Shown: positions 61,909 to 64,000 of the stretch, piece by piece
How the letters are laid out: each line of letters starts with the position of its first letter
Position numbering within the stretch: position 1 is the first letter of the stretch
Assembly: GCF_001619985.1 (NCBI RefSeq)
Contig: NW_017264195.1
Span: forward strand, 2,170,001 to 2,234,000
Length of the DNA stretch: 64,000 nucleotides
Direction of reading: 5' to 3'
Source: Xylona heveae TC161
Taxonomy: Eukaryota; Ascomycota; Xylonomycetes; Xylonales; Xylonaceae
Position numbers and translations under genes: made by a program
Notes under the pieces: model-generated
The model's input: only the letters and a program-made list of their open reading frames with translations
The model's database searches: none
Told to the model about the DNA's origin: nothing

Positions 61909-62543
61909 GTATCGATTTCCGTCCCTCATGGATGAGGCTGGTTTCACATGTTTACAGCTACCTTATTCTGGGTATCATATTCTCCTACTTTGCAATTTTG
62001 AGCAACCGGCCGCCTAAATTGCCGGGGCTGGTTTGCTGTCCTAAGCATATTCATATACTTATCTCTCGAGAAGCAATTTATTACAATTTGTTTAAAAAAT
62101 CATGTGGCCTATTAAACTGAAACTGCAAATGACGACAATTTGAATATCAAGAAACCGGTTACTGTTCTTAACACCTTGTCCGCAAATGCTTTGGCAGAGG
62201 GCCCTTGTTTTAGGAGCTTGAACGCCCAAATGGATGTTCCTTTTCTCAAACCCTATGCTACATGTCCAATCAACCAGAACATGGGGGCATTACGAGGCAG
62301 TCTACAATAGCCATGTCATGCAACTGTACTGAAATGATCTTCAATCTGAAAGGAAATGTAAATTGATATTTCATAAGGTGAAATGAAAATGAACAGCCGA
62401 TAGGAGAAAAATTTGAAGCATCATGCAATAGGAGTGAGCTCTGAAGAGCTCCGCCAAGGGAAAAAGCTTCCCTAGTTTAAGAATCTACCGTAACCGGCCC
62501 ATCAAATGTAAACAACTTTAATAGAATAAAAGAGACCAAGAAC
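61909..62543. other. Convergent intergenic region
   Basis: 3' regions of the FAH-family gene (+) and PRE4 (-). No gene is seen. Confidence 0.55.
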
Positions 62544-63621
62544 TTAGACTACCTGCGCACCATAGCCACGAATACGGTCAGCAAACGCCCAGCTCTGGTT
62601 CTCGAGCTTCTCATCCTCCTTGAGGTCAACACCTTCCTTTGTGATCACAGCTATCGAGTACTTGTCCAAACTGCGGGCGTCCCGGTAGAAGAGAACCTTC
62701 ATGCACTTCTTGATCGCCTCCACTGCCGTCTCTTGCGTCAAGTTCTCTGCTGCCTTTTCATCCGGCACGTACTCTCGCAGGACAGGCTGAGCCAAGTGGG
62801 CACCGAATCCAGTCGCAAGCGAAGGGGACGAGTATCTTGTTCCCAAAAGGTCGACATAAGCCAGGAACGGCTTCTCTTCGCCATCGAGACCGGCAACTAG
62901 GATCGCGTTCCACAGCGGATTGAAATCAGAACGGCGCTTATACATGACTTTGGTGAGATACGTGTGCAGGTTCTGCGCGTTGAGGCGGTGGCCCTCCGGA
63001 TAATAGTTCTCCTCAATGTCGAGCGAGTTAAGCAGGCGGTCGAGATACTGCATGTCCGAGACGTCGCCGCCGAAGCCGACGACCGTGGTGTCGTTGAAAG
63101 TTCGCAGACGCTTGACGTCGGTGAAGCGAGCGAGGGAGCCATATGATGCTGTTACGCAACGATAAGTTTGGATTAGCAAGTTGAGTCACTACGCTTTCCT
63201 TTGACGATGGATAGTGCAATCAAATTGTGGATGGATGTCTGATGTCGGCCCGAGAGCTCTCTGGGCTGTTCGCGATCTAGAGAAAGAAGACAGCGATAAA
63301 ACGTACCCAAGTTATCTGCGGCAATGACCACACCGTCCTTGAATTTGATTGCGAGTACTGATGTTCCTGTTACTATCGGCGACTGGGTGTGCTGCTTCGG
63401 TCCGGTCATCTGGAGGTATGAATGATTGTAGGCGCCGTAAACATCATCTCGGGGCTATTGTTTTCAAATATCCATCATTAGCTGCCTGTTTAATGCAATG
63501 TAAATGAGTTCGTCGGAGACAGGCTCCGGAATGCATCGCTGCGCTGTGAAGGGCGGCGGAGTCGTCACCGATGAAGGATTGCAGGACTTACACGGCCCCA
63601 GGCCTGAGGGAAGTGGTTCAT
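62544..63621 (-). CDS. PRE4: 20S proteasome subunit beta7 (PRE4)
   Basis: Three exons: 63621-63592, 63454-63307 and 63148-62544, giving 260 residues. The propeptide region [19 protein letters not shown] leads to [18 protein letters not shown] and [17 protein letters not shown]. The core has [47 protein letters not shown], and [15 protein letters not shown], ending RGYGAQVV. Beta7 is a non-catalytic subunit whose C-terminal arm holds the two half-proteasomes together. Processing probably occurs near T33, matching yeast Pre4. The tiny first exon (10 codons) is needed for the N terminus. Introns are 137 and 158 nt. Confidence 0.95.
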
Positions 63622-64000
63622 GATGTAGAGGAAATTGAGAGAATTATGGAAATAGCCGGAGGACTAAGAAAAAAATCGAATCGCAGTGAAAAGAAGATAA
63701 AAGGGGACGGGTTCGCGGAGAAATGGTTCTAAGAATCGCTGACGTTGGCTAAGCTCTCTTGCTGTTACCTAGAGCTTGAGGTTAAGCGTAAAGGGTAATA
63801 GGCGGTGCGCCGTAGACAAACGCAACAAGCGCGAATCACGTGGCAGACGTCAATAAGCAACAAAATGCGTAATTTATTCTTGGAGACAAAGGGAAATAGG
63901 TCCTTTTATTTGGTTTTGAAGAAATGGTGTTTTTATATATAAAAGAAATTATCGACTTTACAGAGGAAGATGCCCTGTTTTGTGCCCTAAAACGCCCCTT
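63622..64000. promoter_or_regulatory. PRE4 upstream region
   Basis: The promoter side of PRE4 runs to the window end. It contains an E-box CACGTG (63837-63842) followed closely by GACGTCA-like sequence. No yeast-type PACE element (GGTGGCAAA) was found. Confidence 0.45.

Overview
This is a gene-dense window of nuclear chromosome from a filamentous ascomycete. Pezizomycotina is well supported and a Eurotiomycete is my best guess, but the class is an inference. The evidence is: short introns (about 50-160 nt) with GT..AG ends and CTAAC/CTAAT-like branch points; a lone 5S rRNA gene between protein genes; and fungal-type forms of RAD7/RAD16, enolase, eIF3j, SDHAF1 and Atg10. I assembled 22 spliced protein-coding genes by joining reading frames at splice sites that keep phase and keep family motifs intact. 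One 5S rRNA gene and one candidate SINE were also found. No bacterial-type operons, CRISPR arrays or virus-like elements were seen.

Layout, left end (1-16.2 kb): a gene-poor stretch with a tRNA-derived SINE candidate running into a poly(T) tract and an assembly gap; a hot-dog thioesterase (-); 5S rRNA (-); a BAR-PH-ArfGAP protein (+); a HAD phosphatase with a likely mitochondrial presequence (+); a secreted M20 peptidase (-); and a GH47 alpha-1,2-mannosidase (-).

Middle (16.7-40 kb): the proteasome ATPase Rpt4 (-) divergent from enolase (+); eIF3j (+); an SRR1-domain protein (+); a coiled-coil fungal protein (-); a long disordered protein with an N-myristoylation signal (-); Atg10 (+); a U2B''/U1A-type RRM protein (-) head-to-head with Arp2/3 subunit ARPC1 (+); and a SAM + HMG-box protein (-).

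Right part (43-64 kb): RAD16 (-) and RAD7 (+), the two subunits of the global-genome nucleotide excision repair complex, lie head-to-head around a 933-bp shared promoter. After them come a 1095-residue disordered protein (+), an Hsp20 chaperone (-) with a TATA box and heat shock element, a tiny three-exon SDHAF1 gene (-), a fumarylacetoacetate-hydrolase family enzyme (+) and proteasome subunit beta7/PRE4 (-).

Most genes are conserved housekeeping functions: repair, proteasome, glycolysis, translation, splicing, actin nucleation and autophagy. I see no convincing new biological system. The most notable points are the RAD7-RAD16 divergent pair, the RAD7 start codon that is split by an intron so that the unspliced form reads AUG-UAA, the hidden SDHAF1 gene, the Hsp20 start that adds a mitochondrial-like presequence, and the SINE candidate.
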